DNA from: Batillaria attramentaria
Taxonomy: Eukaryota; Mollusca; Gastropoda; Batillariidae
Reading direction: 5' to 3'
Length of the DNA stretch: 64,000 nt
NCBI GenBank assembly: GCA_018292915.2
Contig: JACVVK020000490.1
Span: 230,001-294,000, forward strand
Shown: piece by piece, positions 13,837 through 24,957 of the stretch
How positions within the stretch are numbered: position 1 is the first letter of the stretch
Layout of the letters: each line of letters starts with the position of its first letter
Position numbers and translations under genes: made by a program
Notes under the pieces: generated by a model
Databases searched by the model: none
Told to the model about the DNA's origin: nothing
The model's input: the letters and a program-made list of their open reading frames with translations, nothing else

Positions 13837-15614
13837 GTTTGTTTGGGGTGGTTTTTTTTTGGTGGGGGTTGTTTTTTGGTTGTTGTTGTTGTTTGTTGTT
13901 GTTTTGTTGGGGTTTTTGTTTTGGTTTTTGTTTTTTTTTGTTGTTTGTTGTTGTTGGTTTTGTTTGTTTGTTTTTGTGGGGGTTTTTTTTTTTGGTTTTT
14001 TTTTTTTTTTTTTGGGGGGGGGGTCTGTTATAGCAAAATCGAAGGAGAAGACTTCCTATCCCTCTAAATAACATTTCTTTTCATATTTATTCATGCAGAT
14101 ACGGTGGTGCCGAACCAGGCGACCGAACTATGGTAAGTCATGAGCCAGTACCTTATGAACATCTGTAGGAATTATTTAAGGGTTAAATGTAAGGTATACC
14201 GTGTTTTTCATTCGCAAAGCACAGTTCGGATCGAAACCGGCATGACCGTTGATGCGTTTTCGTGTGAAGTTTCATATTTTACCAGTTTACAATGTGTAAT
14301 TTTACGCATGCAGTGCATTGTGATTAGATTTTTAATATTATGAGTCAGTTTCATTTGTTTAGGATCTCCGTTGTGATTTGTTATCAATCGTTGTAGACGT
14401 TTGTAAGGGGAAAGTGGGCCGAGACTTTCGAGTGCTGTAAGCAAATGTTACCAATTTGTTATTTGTTTGCTATGTGCATTTTATAGTCTACAACTCCGTA
14501 TGTATGTTTTTACTGATGTTCTCTTCAGTTGGACGCCTTGAATCCTGTGCTGGAGACACTCGTCTCTTCTGCTAACAGACCTGCGTCGGAACGCTTCGAG
14601 AAGCAGTCTTGGTAAGCTGACGACTGTCCATTTACAGAGGATAACTGCTGTCAGGAATAACCACAACTTACAAACAACGTATCAGAGAGTCGGCATAACA
14701 ACGGGCTGCCGGGTCCTAGGTTTATGAAAGAGTTACTTCCCTTGGCATCCTGTTCAGTGTGGATCAGTATCACTCCTCTTTCACTACGTGCCACCAAGGC
14801 TGAAATCAATGAACACAATGCTGTACTTGACACAGTAAAAGTCCATCAGAATTCACACAAAAAAGTCACGAAAATCCAGCAGTCAAAGACTCGTATGTCG
14901 AGTAAATTTAAACAAATTCCAATATTCTGTCTTTTTGCAATGCTAGCTGCGACTGCCTACCCCCTCACTCCTCGGTCATCTGCTAGCTCTTGCGTAACCC
15001 GCGCATGACTACAAATAGTCCACATGACAGGCTCATAAAAAATTTTCACTGTTTTTGTTTTTTAAAACTTATTTACAAAGCCAGCAAACAGCCCCAAATT
15101 GTCTGTTTTTGTTCGGGTCGTTCGTTCTTGTTGGTGGTGTTCTTCTACTTTGTTTTTGGTGGTGGTGTGGTCGTTTTGTTGTCTTCTAACTGCCCCAGCG
15201 CAGCTTCGAGCCATTTAAACTTCTCCAAGAAAACAAGAAACAGCCCTGACGAAAGTGTTGCGATTCTTACCATGTGTTACGTGTATGGTAAGTGTCATAC
15301 TGGCTCTGGTATGTTACTCTGAGCAACTAGCTTATAAGCTTATGCCAGACATGCTTTAACCACCCCCCCCCCCCCCAAAAAAAAAAAAAAAAAAAACCCC
15401 ATAAAATACCACTTGAGTGTAAAACTTCAATCTTTTCAACTTACAGGCAGCCGAGAGGGGAGCCGAGGTCACGGCCCGGATGAAGGCTCGAGCAGGTCGT
15501 GCTAGTTACGTCAGTACGTCACTCTTACAGCAGCCTGACGCTGGGGCAGTGGGCGTGGCCGTTTGGCTTCGGGCTGCCTACAAGGCGTACTTAGCAACGG
15601 CAAACAAGCGCTGA
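813..15614 (+). CDS. TKFC: Triokinase/FMN cyclase (dihydroxyacetone kinase), 5' end outside window
   Basis: Cytosolic kinase for dihydroxyacetone and glyceraldehyde; animal TKFC also cyclises FAD to cyclic FMN. Exons read: 813-923, 1562-1746, 2596-2674, 2985-3074, 3428-3462, 3938-4022, 4871-4960, 5651-5767, 7542-7685, 8572-8706, 12166-12284, 13156-~13262, 14099-14132, 14529-14611, 15447-15614 (stop TGA). The first exon opens at GYVGKGML, so the N-terminal part with the glycine-rich substrate loop lies upstream. DhaK-domain hallmarks: [31 protein letters not shown] with the His that covalently binds dihydroxyacetone, and [14 protein letters not shown]. DhaL-domain hallmarks: [37 protein letters not shown] and AGRASYVS. 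Exon phases agree up to 12284. The 13262 donor is non-canonical, and 14611-15447 do not join in frame (see findings). The gene is convergent with the dehydrogenase on the other strand, 885 bp away. Confidence 0.93.
1044..1208 (+). mobile_element. tRNA-derived SINE (family A) with target-site duplication
   Basis: The tRNA-like head contains box A-like ATAACCGAATGG and box B-like GTGAGTTCGAATCCC. It continues into the family body (CTGGCCTTTTTCTCGTTGCCCCGTCTTTGATATC, split by about 2 bases from other copies). A perfect 13-bp direct repeat, TCTACCGTGAAAT, flanks it at 1031-1043 and 1209-1221, which marks retroposition. It lies in the TKFC intron after exon 813-923. Confidence 0.85.
5090..5400 (+). 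repeat. G/T-only low-complexity tract ending in T(n)G(n)
   Basis: About 300 bp almost free of A and C on the + strand, built from GTTT, GTT and GGGTTTTT blocks and ending in a T run followed by about 10 G (near 5370-5390). The long cysteine/phenylalanine/valine-rich reading frames across it are composition artefacts. It lies in a TKFC intron. Confidence 0.8.
5928..6328 (-). mobile_element. tRNA-derived SINE (family B), full-length
   Basis: Read on the minus strand, the element starts with a tRNA-like head (box A TGGTCTAGTGGTTAAGA, box B GGTTCGAGTCCC). A unique body of about 320 bp follows (TTTGGAGATGTTCAGCCC, AATAGCTGAGC, CACGTGAGCATGCG), with a (TTA)n tail at 5923-5940. A near-identical copy lies at 30890-31287. 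Confidence 0.8.
6430..7230 (+). mobile_element. LINE 3' fragment (RT C-terminal region), pseudogene
   Basis: The frame 6554-6895 encodes [39 protein letters not shown] and GPAYLADLL, a signature order of CR1/L2-like LINE C-termini. A stop after KSFGE is followed in frame by [12 protein letters not shown] and [12 protein letters not shown] (GT)n stretch at 7027-7091 and a (TTA)n tail at about 7208-7232 follow. It is 5' truncated and lies in a TKFC intron. Confidence 0.8.
7357..7462 (-). mobile_element. SINE family A, 3' part only
   Basis: The minus strand carries the family A body (GGGGCCAAATATTTTG, then GTTGCCCCGTCTTTGATG, then AAAAGGGCGTTAAAC) without the tRNA head. It lies about 80 bp upstream of TKFC exon 7542-7685. 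Confidence 0.65.
8985..12007 (+). mobile_element. Broken LINE with endonuclease and reverse transcriptase
   Basis: Sense to TKFC, in its intron 8707-12165. The endonuclease C-terminal half reads at 9037-9441 ([27 protein letters not shown]) and continues in another frame at 9377-9907 (ISDHFPI). Reverse transcriptase pieces: [33 protein letters not shown] (10103-10390); [14 protein letters not shown] and FLDLKRAFD (10356-10742); GVPQG followed by a disruption; the catalytic FADD box near 10820; and the C-terminal region at 11395-11640. At least four frame changes and a stop next to GVPQG show it is dead. The 3' end carries an AGTC repeat (about 11985-12007). The order and motifs fit the Jockey/CR1/L2 group. 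Confidence 0.85.
12671..12960 (+). repeat. G-rich minisatellite, 54-bp unit x4 plus GTGGGGGGAGGGAGGGG units
   Basis: TGCCTCGCGGGG recurs at 12671, 12725, 12779 and 12833, a 54-bp period. From about 12887 shorter GGGGAGGGAGGG units follow. Because 54 is divisible by three, an 18-residue protein repeat appears in one frame, but there is no sign it is coding. It lies in a TKFC intron; the + (transcript) strand is strongly G-rich. Confidence 0.85.
13600..14025 (+). repeat. G/T-only tract with (GT)n core, ending in T(n)G(n)
   Basis: About 425 bp with almost no A or C on the + strand: (GTT)n, (GGT)n, then (GT)n at 13752-13832, then GTTT blocks, ending in a T run and G run at about 14000-14023. It lies about 75 bp upstream of TKFC exon 14099-14132. 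Confidence 0.8.
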
Positions 15615-15867
15615 AACACTTTCAGAACTTTGGTTCGTGGAGACGCTTACGCTGTTTGGACGTTTATAAAATATGTTCTTTTCCTGCTTAAATTCCTAAG
15701 AGTTTTCAGAAGCCGTCTACTCAGTTTGTCCCTGCGTTCGTAAAAGTCTTAGTACAGCCTCTATGCCACTAACACCCCCCCCCCCCCCCCCCCCCCGTAC
15801 ACCCCCAGGTCTCACTGTTCACGTATATACTTACAAAAAAGGTGTGCTAACATGCATTATGTGTATT

Positions 15868-15868
<1 letters not shown>

Positions 15869-15899
<31 letters not shown>

Positions 15900-15925
15900 T
15901 GTATGTATGTATGTATGTATGTATG
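15869..15925 (+). repeat. (ATGT)n microsatellite
   Basis: Perfect tetranucleotide run in the TKFC 3' flank, about 250 bp after the stop codon. A (GT)n run follows at 16053-16116. Confidence 0.95.
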
Positions 15926-16051
15926 ATTACACGTATGTTTTGTCTGTGTTTTTTACTACTACACCTCTCACTCATTTTTTTTTTCATTTTGCAAATAGGT
16001 TCAAATACTTCGCACTTTATCGGGTGGATTAATAATAAATTCACTGCGCTC

Positions 16052-16118
<67 letters not shown>

Positions 16119-16498
16119 GTTATTGCGGCAAACCTCCTTCCACATTATCTTCTTCTCTGCTTTATAGCTGAGCCCAACGGGCTCGAACGTTTCTCATGGA
16201 GTATTTCATTTATTTATTTATTGCTTTATTTATAAGTAGACAATGGCGTGGAATGGTGGGAGTTTTTTGTTGTTGTTGTTGTTTTTCAAATTGGAACGTA
16301 CATGTTCACAGTACACGTGATCCACGTTGGCTGGGCTGTTCATGTCCACGAAATACACCGCAAATGTCTTGACAGTCATTTTCGTCGATAGAAGCAGATT
16401 TTTTTGGAGGTCGAGAGTTGTTTTGTTTTTTTCAACAGTTATTGCTTCGGACATTTACTGCATGCAATGCATGTACATAATGCTCCTCGAAGAGTGCA

Positions 16499-17457
16499 TC
16501 ACAGTTTGACAACGCGACCTTCCTTGAGGGAGGTACGGCACAGATCGGCCAGCATGCTTGCTTGAATGACTCCGTCAGCTTGTACAGGGCACTCCTCTTT
16601 TCCTAAAATAAAGAAAGAAATGTGAAGAAATATTGATATTGATAAGTTACATTATAAATTGCAAGCTTCAGGTAAATTCAAACATCGTGGCGGAATATCG
16701 GGGGTTCCCCCCCCCCCCACCAGGATCTATTGACTTGGTAGTCTGCTCTTCGTAAATACAACAATAGCATTATCTGAGTATTGGCTGCAGGCTCATAGTC
16801 TGTCACTTTATTTTTTTTAATTTACATTAGAAATTCGAATCATTGGGGTTGCTTGCTTCTTCTATGATGGATGGCTGTTTGGGGGTGTTTGGCGGTTTAA
16901 CGTCCTTTTCCACCACATACGCGTGATATCAAAACACGGGGCAACGATGAAAAAGCCAGTACAAATATTTGGCCCCAGCCGGGATACGAACTCACGACCC
17001 GAGCGTTAGAAGTCCAACGCTCTACCATTCGGCCACCCCGGCTTCCTTTCTTCTATGATGGCTATCGATGATCTACAAAGTACAAAGTAGATACAATAAT
17101 ACCTCCACCAATCCACCTCGCTCCAAGAAAAATAAATCGACCAGTTTCCTTAAAGTAGGAGCAGTCAAACTCGAGAGGCTAAAGCAGTGAGAATTCAGCC
17201 ATTCAGACTGGCCACACTCACAGCGCTACACGAAAAGTCCTTGAGACTTCTCGCCTAGACGTCAGTTAAACGCGTGGACTGGCTAAACACATTCATTCAC
17301 CTTGCACCACCCTGATGAAACAGTCCATCTCCAGCTTGTAGCCGCTCATGAAAGGTGAAGGGTTCTTCGACTCCTGCTCACTGCCGTCCAGGGCCACGGT
17401 GGTAACAGTCTGGGGGCTTGTGTAGTGTATGAAGTGTGTACCTTTCGTCCCCACCAC

Positions 17458-17523
<66 letters not shown>

Positions 17524-17782
17524 GCGCCCCACAAACAACACAGAATCTTAGACGGTAGATGGAGCAAATGTGGACGAAACTAAAAATAAAGTTTAAAGTT
17601 TAAAGATAAAGTTGAAAAGTTTGTAACTAGATTTTTTTAAAAAAGTCGATGGGATTGTAGCAGATCTCGGAGAGCTTCAAAACAGCAATGGTACCCTTTG
17701 TAAAGACTTTCCGATTGGGAGAGTGCAGACTATAACACCCGCGTTATTTTCAAAAGCAACAACAACAAAAGCTTCAGAAAGG

Positions 17783-17817
<35 letters not shown>

Positions 17818-18533
17818 GCGCACGCACATTCTGTAAGACTACCTCGAGTCTGAGGTACATGAAGTTGATGGGCAGTTCCCTGGTGACCTCCAGTACAGCG
17901 TGGACGCCGCTAGGGAACTGCAGGGTGATGAGAGTGGAGTCCACGTCGTCAGCCAGCTCGTAGTTGGCCTTGGCATCCGAGGTACGTCCGCCAGTCGCCA
18001 CCACACTACAGGGGCGCTCATCCAACAACCAAGTGACGTAATCCAGCAGGTGGATGCAGGAGTCGCAGAAAATGCCGCCTACGAAAACAGATAATTTCCG
18101 ATGTGCCTTAATTTGTCTGCTGGTGGGCAAAGTAAGTTACACTTTCTCGCTAGTCATTTTATAACTCAGAACCTAAAAGACGTTTTACTAAGAAAATGAG
18201 AAAAATGTATCTGGCTTTGATGTAGCGTCAATACGTGTAACACATACGCGGCAAGTTTCTTGTATTTTTATGTTTTACTGGTCTTTCCTTTCTTGTTTCA
18301 TTTTTGCTCTTGTTGTTGTTGTTGTTGTTCTTCTTCTTCTTCTTCTTCTTCTTCTTCATCTTCTTCTTCTTCTTCTTTGTATTTTTTATGATTTACTGTT
18401 CTTTCCTTTCTTGTTTCATTTTTGTTGTTGTTGTTCTTCTTCTTCTTCTTTCTGTTTTTAGATCGCCTTAATGCATTATGTCCTATCACCCGTAATTACA
18501 ACGCGTCAGAGCCAAGAAACAGCCATGACGTGA

Positions 18534-18593
<60 letters not shown>

Positions 18594-19430
18594 CCCCCCC
18601 CCGGACCTACAATGAATGCAGAACTGACCCGAGGTGCTGATGTAGGACGCTGGTGTCTTGGGGTCCCTGGCATTGTAGTGAACAACCCGTGGTGTTCCCA
18701 GTTCTCCAGATCTCAGCTGCTCTTTTAGACGGGCGTGTTCCGGCTCAAATCGCCTGTGGTAATGGAGAAATGGCTGTCATGATTATTTTTACAAGCACGT
18801 GTCACATGACAAAACATATTTGGAAATGTGGAGATGGTAATATATACGCGAAAACACAGTTATCTGGATCTACAGCTAGAAATGATGCCATGCCTGTAAA
18901 ACGTCCAGTTGCAAGGGAGATAATAGCACTCGTGTAGTAATTACAGCTCTGTCGCACTATCATGAATATGTCACAGGGTGGGTGGGTGTTTGGGGCGTTT
19001 AACGTCCTTTTCCACTACATACGGATATCAAAGACTGGACAACGAGAAAAGGGCCAGCACAAACATTAGGCCACAGCCGGGATTCGAACTCACGGCCCGA
19101 GCATTGAGAGTTGTAGTAGTAGTCGAATGCTTACCTGTTGAAAGCGCAGAAGAGAATGCGTCCGTATTTCTTAGCTTCATCGTAGCAAGACATCACAGTT
19201 TCAGATGTAAAAGAAATTGGCTTTTCACAAAACACGTGTTTACCTACAAAACAAAAAAAATGTTCGAGTATTATCATTTTAAAGTTTTGTGTGAAGCTTA
19301 AGGGCGATAGCATCCTTGTAGTAGTTACATAAGTCTCATTAACAGGTTACACACCGTATCCAAATAAGGCATATACTTAAACGGAGAAGAAATTATGACT
19401 GCGAATACATAGTATTTAAATTGTACTTTC

Positions 19431-19519
<89 letters not shown>

Positions 19520-20484
19520 TACCTGCTTTGACAGATTTCTTGATGAGGTCCTCATGAAATCCGGTCGGTGTACCGACAATAACAGCTTCAGTGCTGCAGA
19601 TAGTAAGGGGCACGTGCATTAGATTGTTTCTTGGTTTCAGATGAAACTATGTATTCATTATCAATCCTTGAATAAAATCAATGCATGCATGATAACTGTG
19701 TTCCACCCAATCAGTTGTAGTACGAGCAATGCAGTCGAGTGTTTTGACAGGACTACGCCAGCAGTTCTTGTCTTGTTTTGTTTTGTTTTGTTTTTCTTTT
19801 ATTAATTACTGATTTCTGGGAACATTTGTGGTAAACATGCATTGTCCAAAGAGACTAGGTTGGTTAGTTGGGTTTAACGTCCCACGCCACAAGATGTGAT
19901 TGGAGACGTCCGTTATGGGCAGGTTATGGGGAGGGGGGGGGGGCAGAAGGGGGGGGGGCGGGCAGAAGGGGAGGGGGGCAGAAGGGGGCGAGGGGGGCTT
20001 GGGAGAGCTGGGGGAGGAGTGGGGAGGGTCTTGTGGAAGAAGACAGCTACCTTTACTGAACAGTCCAGCTCAACGTTATTTAATATATTGAACCCAGATA
20101 GCCTGCCAGGTCGGCCACATTATGTTGACTGTAATGGACAGATTACACAAACAGGTCCAGGTCACACAGGCAGAGGAAAATACAGAGGTTAGGCTTCTGA
20201 CCGGCCCTTAGTCCTGCTGGTTACATCCCGCTTCTGTCTACACCAAACTACTGTACTAAACTGGGTACCAACCTGGCATCACTGAAGACTTCCTCACATT
20301 TGTCCGAGGCGGCGAAGCGCGTGTTTTCCAGTTTGTACAGTGCACACAGCTCCACTGCCTTCTCTCGAGCCGCCTCCACGTCGACCAGCCAGCGGACAAT
20401 GACGTCACCGTTGGCCACCAAGTTGGGCAGGTGGATCTGACCGATCCGTCCGAGGCCGAACAACGCTACTCCTACCTTCGCCAT
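16499..20484 (-). CDS. myo-inositol 2-dehydrogenase-like oxidoreductase (Gfo/Idh/MocA), copy A
   Basis: Predicted NAD-dependent oxidation of myo-inositol (C2) or a related cyclitol. Seven coding exons, transcript order: 20484-20273, 19593-19523, 19243-19135, 18753-18629, 18078-17843, 17457-17301, 16602-16499 (TGA). All junctions are GT-AG and the phases close to 337 aa, the usual family length. The ATG at 20484 gives MAKVGVALFGLGRIGQIH, the N-terminal Rossmann GxGxxG. Family motifs: VGTPTGFHEDL, then KHVFCEKP with the catalytic Lys, then GIFCDSCIHLLD carrying the catalytic Asp and His (DxxxH). Substrate preference within this broad family is not readable from sequence. Several AATAAA motifs (minus) occur near 16207-16230. 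A paralogue lies at 37270-43522. Confidence 0.9.
16871..17047 (-). mobile_element. SINE family A with 14-bp target-site duplication
   Basis: Full-length minus-strand copy inside the intron between exons 6 and 7 of dehydrogenase A. The tRNA-like head is at its right end. Identical flanks TTCTTCTATGATGG occur at 16857-16870 and 17048-17061. Confidence 0.9.
17461..17526 (+). repeat. (CA)n-(CG)n microsatellite abutting an exon
   Basis: The run starts within about 3 bp of the 3' splice site of exon 17457-17301. On the transcript strand the polypyrimidine tract is therefore replaced by (GT)n followed by TAG. Confidence 0.9.
18978..19112 (-). mobile_element. SINE family A, head-truncated
   Basis: The minus-strand copy carries the family body and part of the tRNA-like box B. 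It ends about 20 bp before exon 3 of dehydrogenase A and no clear target duplication was found. Confidence 0.75.
19434..19517 (+). repeat. (CA)n microsatellite next to exon 2 of dehydrogenase A
   Basis: About 84 bp of perfect CA that ends a few bases from the donor of exon 19593-19523. It is intronic. Confidence 0.95.
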
Positions 20485-20649
20485 CTTGTCACACACGACA
20501 CACACAAGCAGCTGTTTTTAGCTCGCCAGCACGAGTGAGGCTGATACTAGTAGCTAGATATGCTCGACAAGAGTGAAATTCAGATAACTGTCTGACCTCA
20601 CATTGCTGATGCAGGATCGGCGTCCAAACACTTGTGAAATATCCGGTGT

Positions 20650-20669
20650 GCGTGCGTGCGTGCGTGCGT

Positions 20670-20762
<93 letters not shown>

Positions 20763-20780
20763 CGCGCGTGCGTGTGTGCA
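20650..20780 (+). repeat. (GT)n microsatellite upstream of dehydrogenase A
   Basis: TGCG units, then about 85 bp of GT, then CG units. It lies about 170 bp upstream of the start codon in the putative promoter/5' UTR region. A second short GT run is at 20869-20890. Confidence 0.95.
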
Positions 20781-21062
20781 ATATTCCCTCTGGTGTTCAA
20801 CGCTCAAAAATATTATTTGCGAATTGTGGTGTAGGCGAAAAGTGGATGTGGTTAAAAGAGGGTTAAGTGTGTGTGTGTGTGTGTGTGTATATGTACGAGC
20901 GTAGGTGTACCATACTTAATTACTCAGACTCTACAGGAAGCATGATATCATAATGCAATAAATATTGCTGGTGTGGTGATGGGATCGACCGAAGGCCGAC
21001 TGACCTCAAGTAGTTTCAACAACTGCACTTAGGGACAACTCTTATGGAAAGCAGACGTTATA

Positions 21063-21136
21063 GGGTGGGTGAGTGTTTGGGAGTTTAACGTCCTTTTCCA
21101 CCACATACGGGTGATATCAAAGACGGGGCAACGATG
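21063..21136 (-). mobile_element. SINE family A, short 5'-truncated copy with target-site duplication
   Basis: Only the 3' 74 bp of the family is present. It is flanked by a perfect 12-bp repeat, GCAGACGTTATA, at 21051-21062 and 21137-21148. Confidence 0.85.
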
Positions 21137-21703
21137 GCAGACGTTATACATGTACCCCCAAGAACCAGTTGTTCAGTCAGCGACATGTATCAAGCATTTA
21201 AGCAAGTTTTCAGTGACACCTGAAGTACACACATTCTATGAAGCAGTCTTTGTTTTGTGACACCTGCTTGCACAGCAACAGTATTTCTGTACCCTTCGGG
21301 GAAAAATTGCTTCGACATGCTAAATACTTAAAAGGGCGTCTGAATGAGACTAAGTGAAAGAAGACACACTCCTTTTGTAATTTATCCTCTGTGCACACTC
21401 TGTGGCTCACTTGTGTCCCACCTCTGTGCAAAAAAGTCCCAGCTTCACCAGCAGCTTGCCTCTTTTCGTGACCGCCTACCATGCACCTTAACCTACGCAA
21501 CACTGTACGCCCGTACAGTTGTATGACATGATACAGCTTCTTGGCCTTGGCCTCCACACAGTGATAACGAGAGGCGAACGTTTATATCGGTGTGGGTGTG
21601 TGCTCTTCACCTTACATGCAAAGACTTGCTTCGTTATTATCGAAAATATCAGAGCACGCGTGTAGTCATTATTATTGTCCTGGTTGTTTTCCATAGCGAA
21701 AAG

Positions 21704-21851
21704 GAAGCCGGGATCGCCGAGCGGTAGAGCTTTGGGCTTTCAATGCTCGGGTCGTGAGTTTGAATCCCGGCTGGGGCCAAATATTTGTGCTGATGTTTTT
21801 TCTCATTGAGCAGTCTTAAATGTATGGGCGCTAAACTCTCAACCCCTCCCC

Positions 21852-21855
<4 letters not shown>
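21704..21855 (+). mobile_element. SINE family A, with intact tRNA-like head
   Basis: The head reads GCCGGGATCGCCGAGCGGTAG, then CTCGGGTCGTGAGTTTGAATCCCGGC, followed by a degenerate body. A (CA)n run of about 80 bp (21856-21937) continues directly from its 3' end. Confidence 0.8.
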
Positions 21856-21938
<83 letters not shown>

Positions 21939-23055
21939 GTCCACCCTCCCAACGAAAGAATAGAAATACAGAAAGAACACAATTATTCTGTGTGATTAAA
22001 GTAAACGATACTTCCTGCCTCTCCCCACGCAGCTGACTCAGACTGCAGTCTTCTTATGATACTTCTTTCCTTTGTAACCATAGTTGTGTCCCGCTTTGGC
22101 ATATTGCAGATCTGTGGCCCGGCAGTCCCCATAAGTTATTTATACCTGATTAAATTTAATGCGTCAGACGAGGCTTTTCAGCGGTGCTTTTAAAAAGCAC
22201 TGCATGCGTCTTTTTCATTCAGCTGTGCGTGTTTCCTGTCGGCTTTTGTGTAAAGATATACTGGCCCACTTCGGAGGCAGTGAGCGGGTGGCACCCTTCA
22301 CCCCCACAGCCTCACCCCCCCCCCCCTCAACCCCCCCCCCCCCCCCTCAAGCCATGCCAACGCTAACCTGTGTCGTCGCCTGCCTGCTTTACCGCGCCGC
22401 TAGCATTCATTTTCCCAGCTTGAGCGGGGCGAGTGAAAACTGTTTTGAATACTGCTCACTTCAAATGGGATTAATTTTGGGCAGTAGGATATATGGAGAA
22501 AAAGGAAATGTCAGACACTTCCAAATCATCCCAGCATGTAAACTGTCCTGTCTTAACTATTGAATAGCGAATACTAATTTTGATAAATGACGCATGATAC
22601 AATGTCTGAAACAGATTTTTGTTGTTGTTGTTGTTGTTGTTGTCTTTGGGAAAACCACACCTTTAAGAGTAACACATATAATACACTCGAACTAAACGGA
22701 AATGCTGAAAAAGTGGGACAAATAGTCATGGCAGTCCACGTCTGTATTTCACAGACGAGGAAATGGCGTGAAGTATCATGATTCACGCAATTTTTTTTTT
22801 TAATTCTGTTTTTCTTTTTTTACACACACATATATGTGAAGACATAGACAAAGAATATATTTTTACATAAGAGAAACAGTTACAGATAAACAGAACAGAT
22901 GTACAGATAGCCGTAGTCCATATACATATATACACACACAAACACATATACATTTGCTTTGAATACATATACTCCATATGACGAAAACACAGCCCCCCCC
23001 CCTCCCTCCCCCAAACACACACACAGAGGTAACATACATCTTCGCCTCCCCCCCC

Positions 23056-23191
<136 letters not shown>

Positions 23192-23348
23192 CCACCAACA
23201 AACAGTGAAACCAAGTATCTGGTGCTTGCACGAACCCGAGTCAACATACTACTACCCTGGTACATTAGCTGGATATATGTAATTAAAGAGGGATGATTCA
23301 CGCAATTATTATTATTATTATTATTATTACGTGTAGTAGTAGTAGTTT

Positions 23349-23404
<56 letters not shown>

Positions 23405-24451
23405 AAGTAGCCACCATCTGCAACAAAAGGGAAAACATCGAGGCCGGAGAAAAATATTTCTAGGTCCCTTCGAAACGTTCATCGTTTCACAGCTTTGAAA
23501 ATTATTCCAACGCTAAACGAAGTAATTTCATTTGCAGGCATTCTCCAAAACTCGATGCAGTTGTGCATGTGTGCATGCATTGTGAAGGAAAAATATTTAG
23601 GCCCATTTATTTAGGGACACCTGACAGCGCTGAGGTTTCTATGCACAAAAACAACAAAAACCTTTGCCGTGCCCGTTAACTACAGTCTGATTGGCTGCAC
23701 ACCCAACACGCTGTAAGCTAAGCGCAGGCAGACGGACGACAGTCTGTACCGTTCCCCCCGACTTCATTCGGTTTGTCCTGCGAAGTCGGCTGATGCGCAG
23801 GAAATAATTGTTGCAGCTGTTCAACCTACACTGAACTAAACCATGTAAGATGTAGATGTGCAACGGATGTCTAACTGTCGTGTTTCACCACGAAATTTGC
23901 GTATGACGGGAAAGATGCTTGGCTGAACGACCCTTCTGCGACGCCCATGGACTGACACAGGTAAAGCCAAACTTGTCTATAAGACGTGTACTAGTATGGC
24001 CATGTTTCCAGCTAAAAATTCTTTATTCTTGGTTTCCATGAAGCGGCCGCTTTATCTACGAGCAACAACAACTAAAACTAGAGGAGCAAAGCTTCCTTGG
24101 CTCACTTGTGAGATGGGTCAAGGTCATTCAAAAGAGTATGTTCGTAAAGCTCCTACCACTAGCTATCCTGAAGTAGGGTGTCTCTTGTGTTCATAGTTCC
24201 TAAGAAAACGGCAAAAACTAAAAAAAAAATCAGTGCATTCGGATCGGTGTTCTTGTCTACGGTTGCACAAAAGGGAATTAGAATTCATGAGGCCCATATC
24301 CGTGATCATGATAGATACACATTTTAGCTGCGAGCTGTGCAGAAGAGGAGAGCTCGCAATGTATGTGTCGCGTTTCAGTCGATGCGCTCTGTTTAATTTG
24401 AAGGGCGGCAGCTTGGGAATGCCTCCTCGGGCATTGCTATGTTCATTGAAA

Positions 24452-24482
<31 letters not shown>

Positions 24483-24627
24483 TCGTCGTCGTCGTCATCA
24501 CCATCATCATCATCATCTCAAACAAGTGTGTGTAAAAGGTGACGTGGAAAAAGAGAGCGAGCATTGCACGAGAAAAAGACGGTGCAGAAAATACACCCGG
24601 CCAACACTGATTCCAAACATTTGATAG

Positions 24628-24875
24628 TGTAATAATAATAATAATAATAATGAGTATTGTATAGGCGCTTTATCCAATTTCCTGAATCAGCTCAAAGCGC
24701 CGCGAACTGAACCCAACACGCACGCTCACGTGAATCACACGCATTCTCTCACACACTGGACATACACATAGTACAATCACGTGGTGCGAAGGGCCAGCTC
24801 AGCTATTTAAATTTTGGAATTTAGAATTGCATTTATTTTTCAAATTTTGTGGGCTGAACATTTCCAAAGCAGTGT
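24628..24875 (-). mobile_element. SINE family B, lacking the tRNA head
   Basis: Body and (TTA)n tail of the family seen at 5928-6328, in the same orientation. It breaks off at TTTCCAAAGCAG, just before the 137-bp satellite region. Confidence 0.8.
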
Positions 24876-24957
24876 AGGATCCAGTGAAATTGCAAACGTG
24901 TAGATATTTCCCGGTGTACATATTTATTCACCGTTAGAGTTATACACTAGCACATCT

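Noticed and set aside
20554..20904. Long His/Thr- or Cys/Val-repeat reading frames (also at 13541-14071, 19325-19619, 22783-23301, 28318-28827, 33084-33313, 36717-37132)
   Set aside because: They are translations of (CA/GT)n and G/T-only tracts in several frames and strands at once, with no conserved protein sequence.
21704..21780. Functional tRNA genes (also 1048-1125, 6240-6328, 30400-30475, 31200-31287)
   Set aside because: The tRNA-like heads continue into shared SINE bodies with target duplications, and the acceptor stems do not close.
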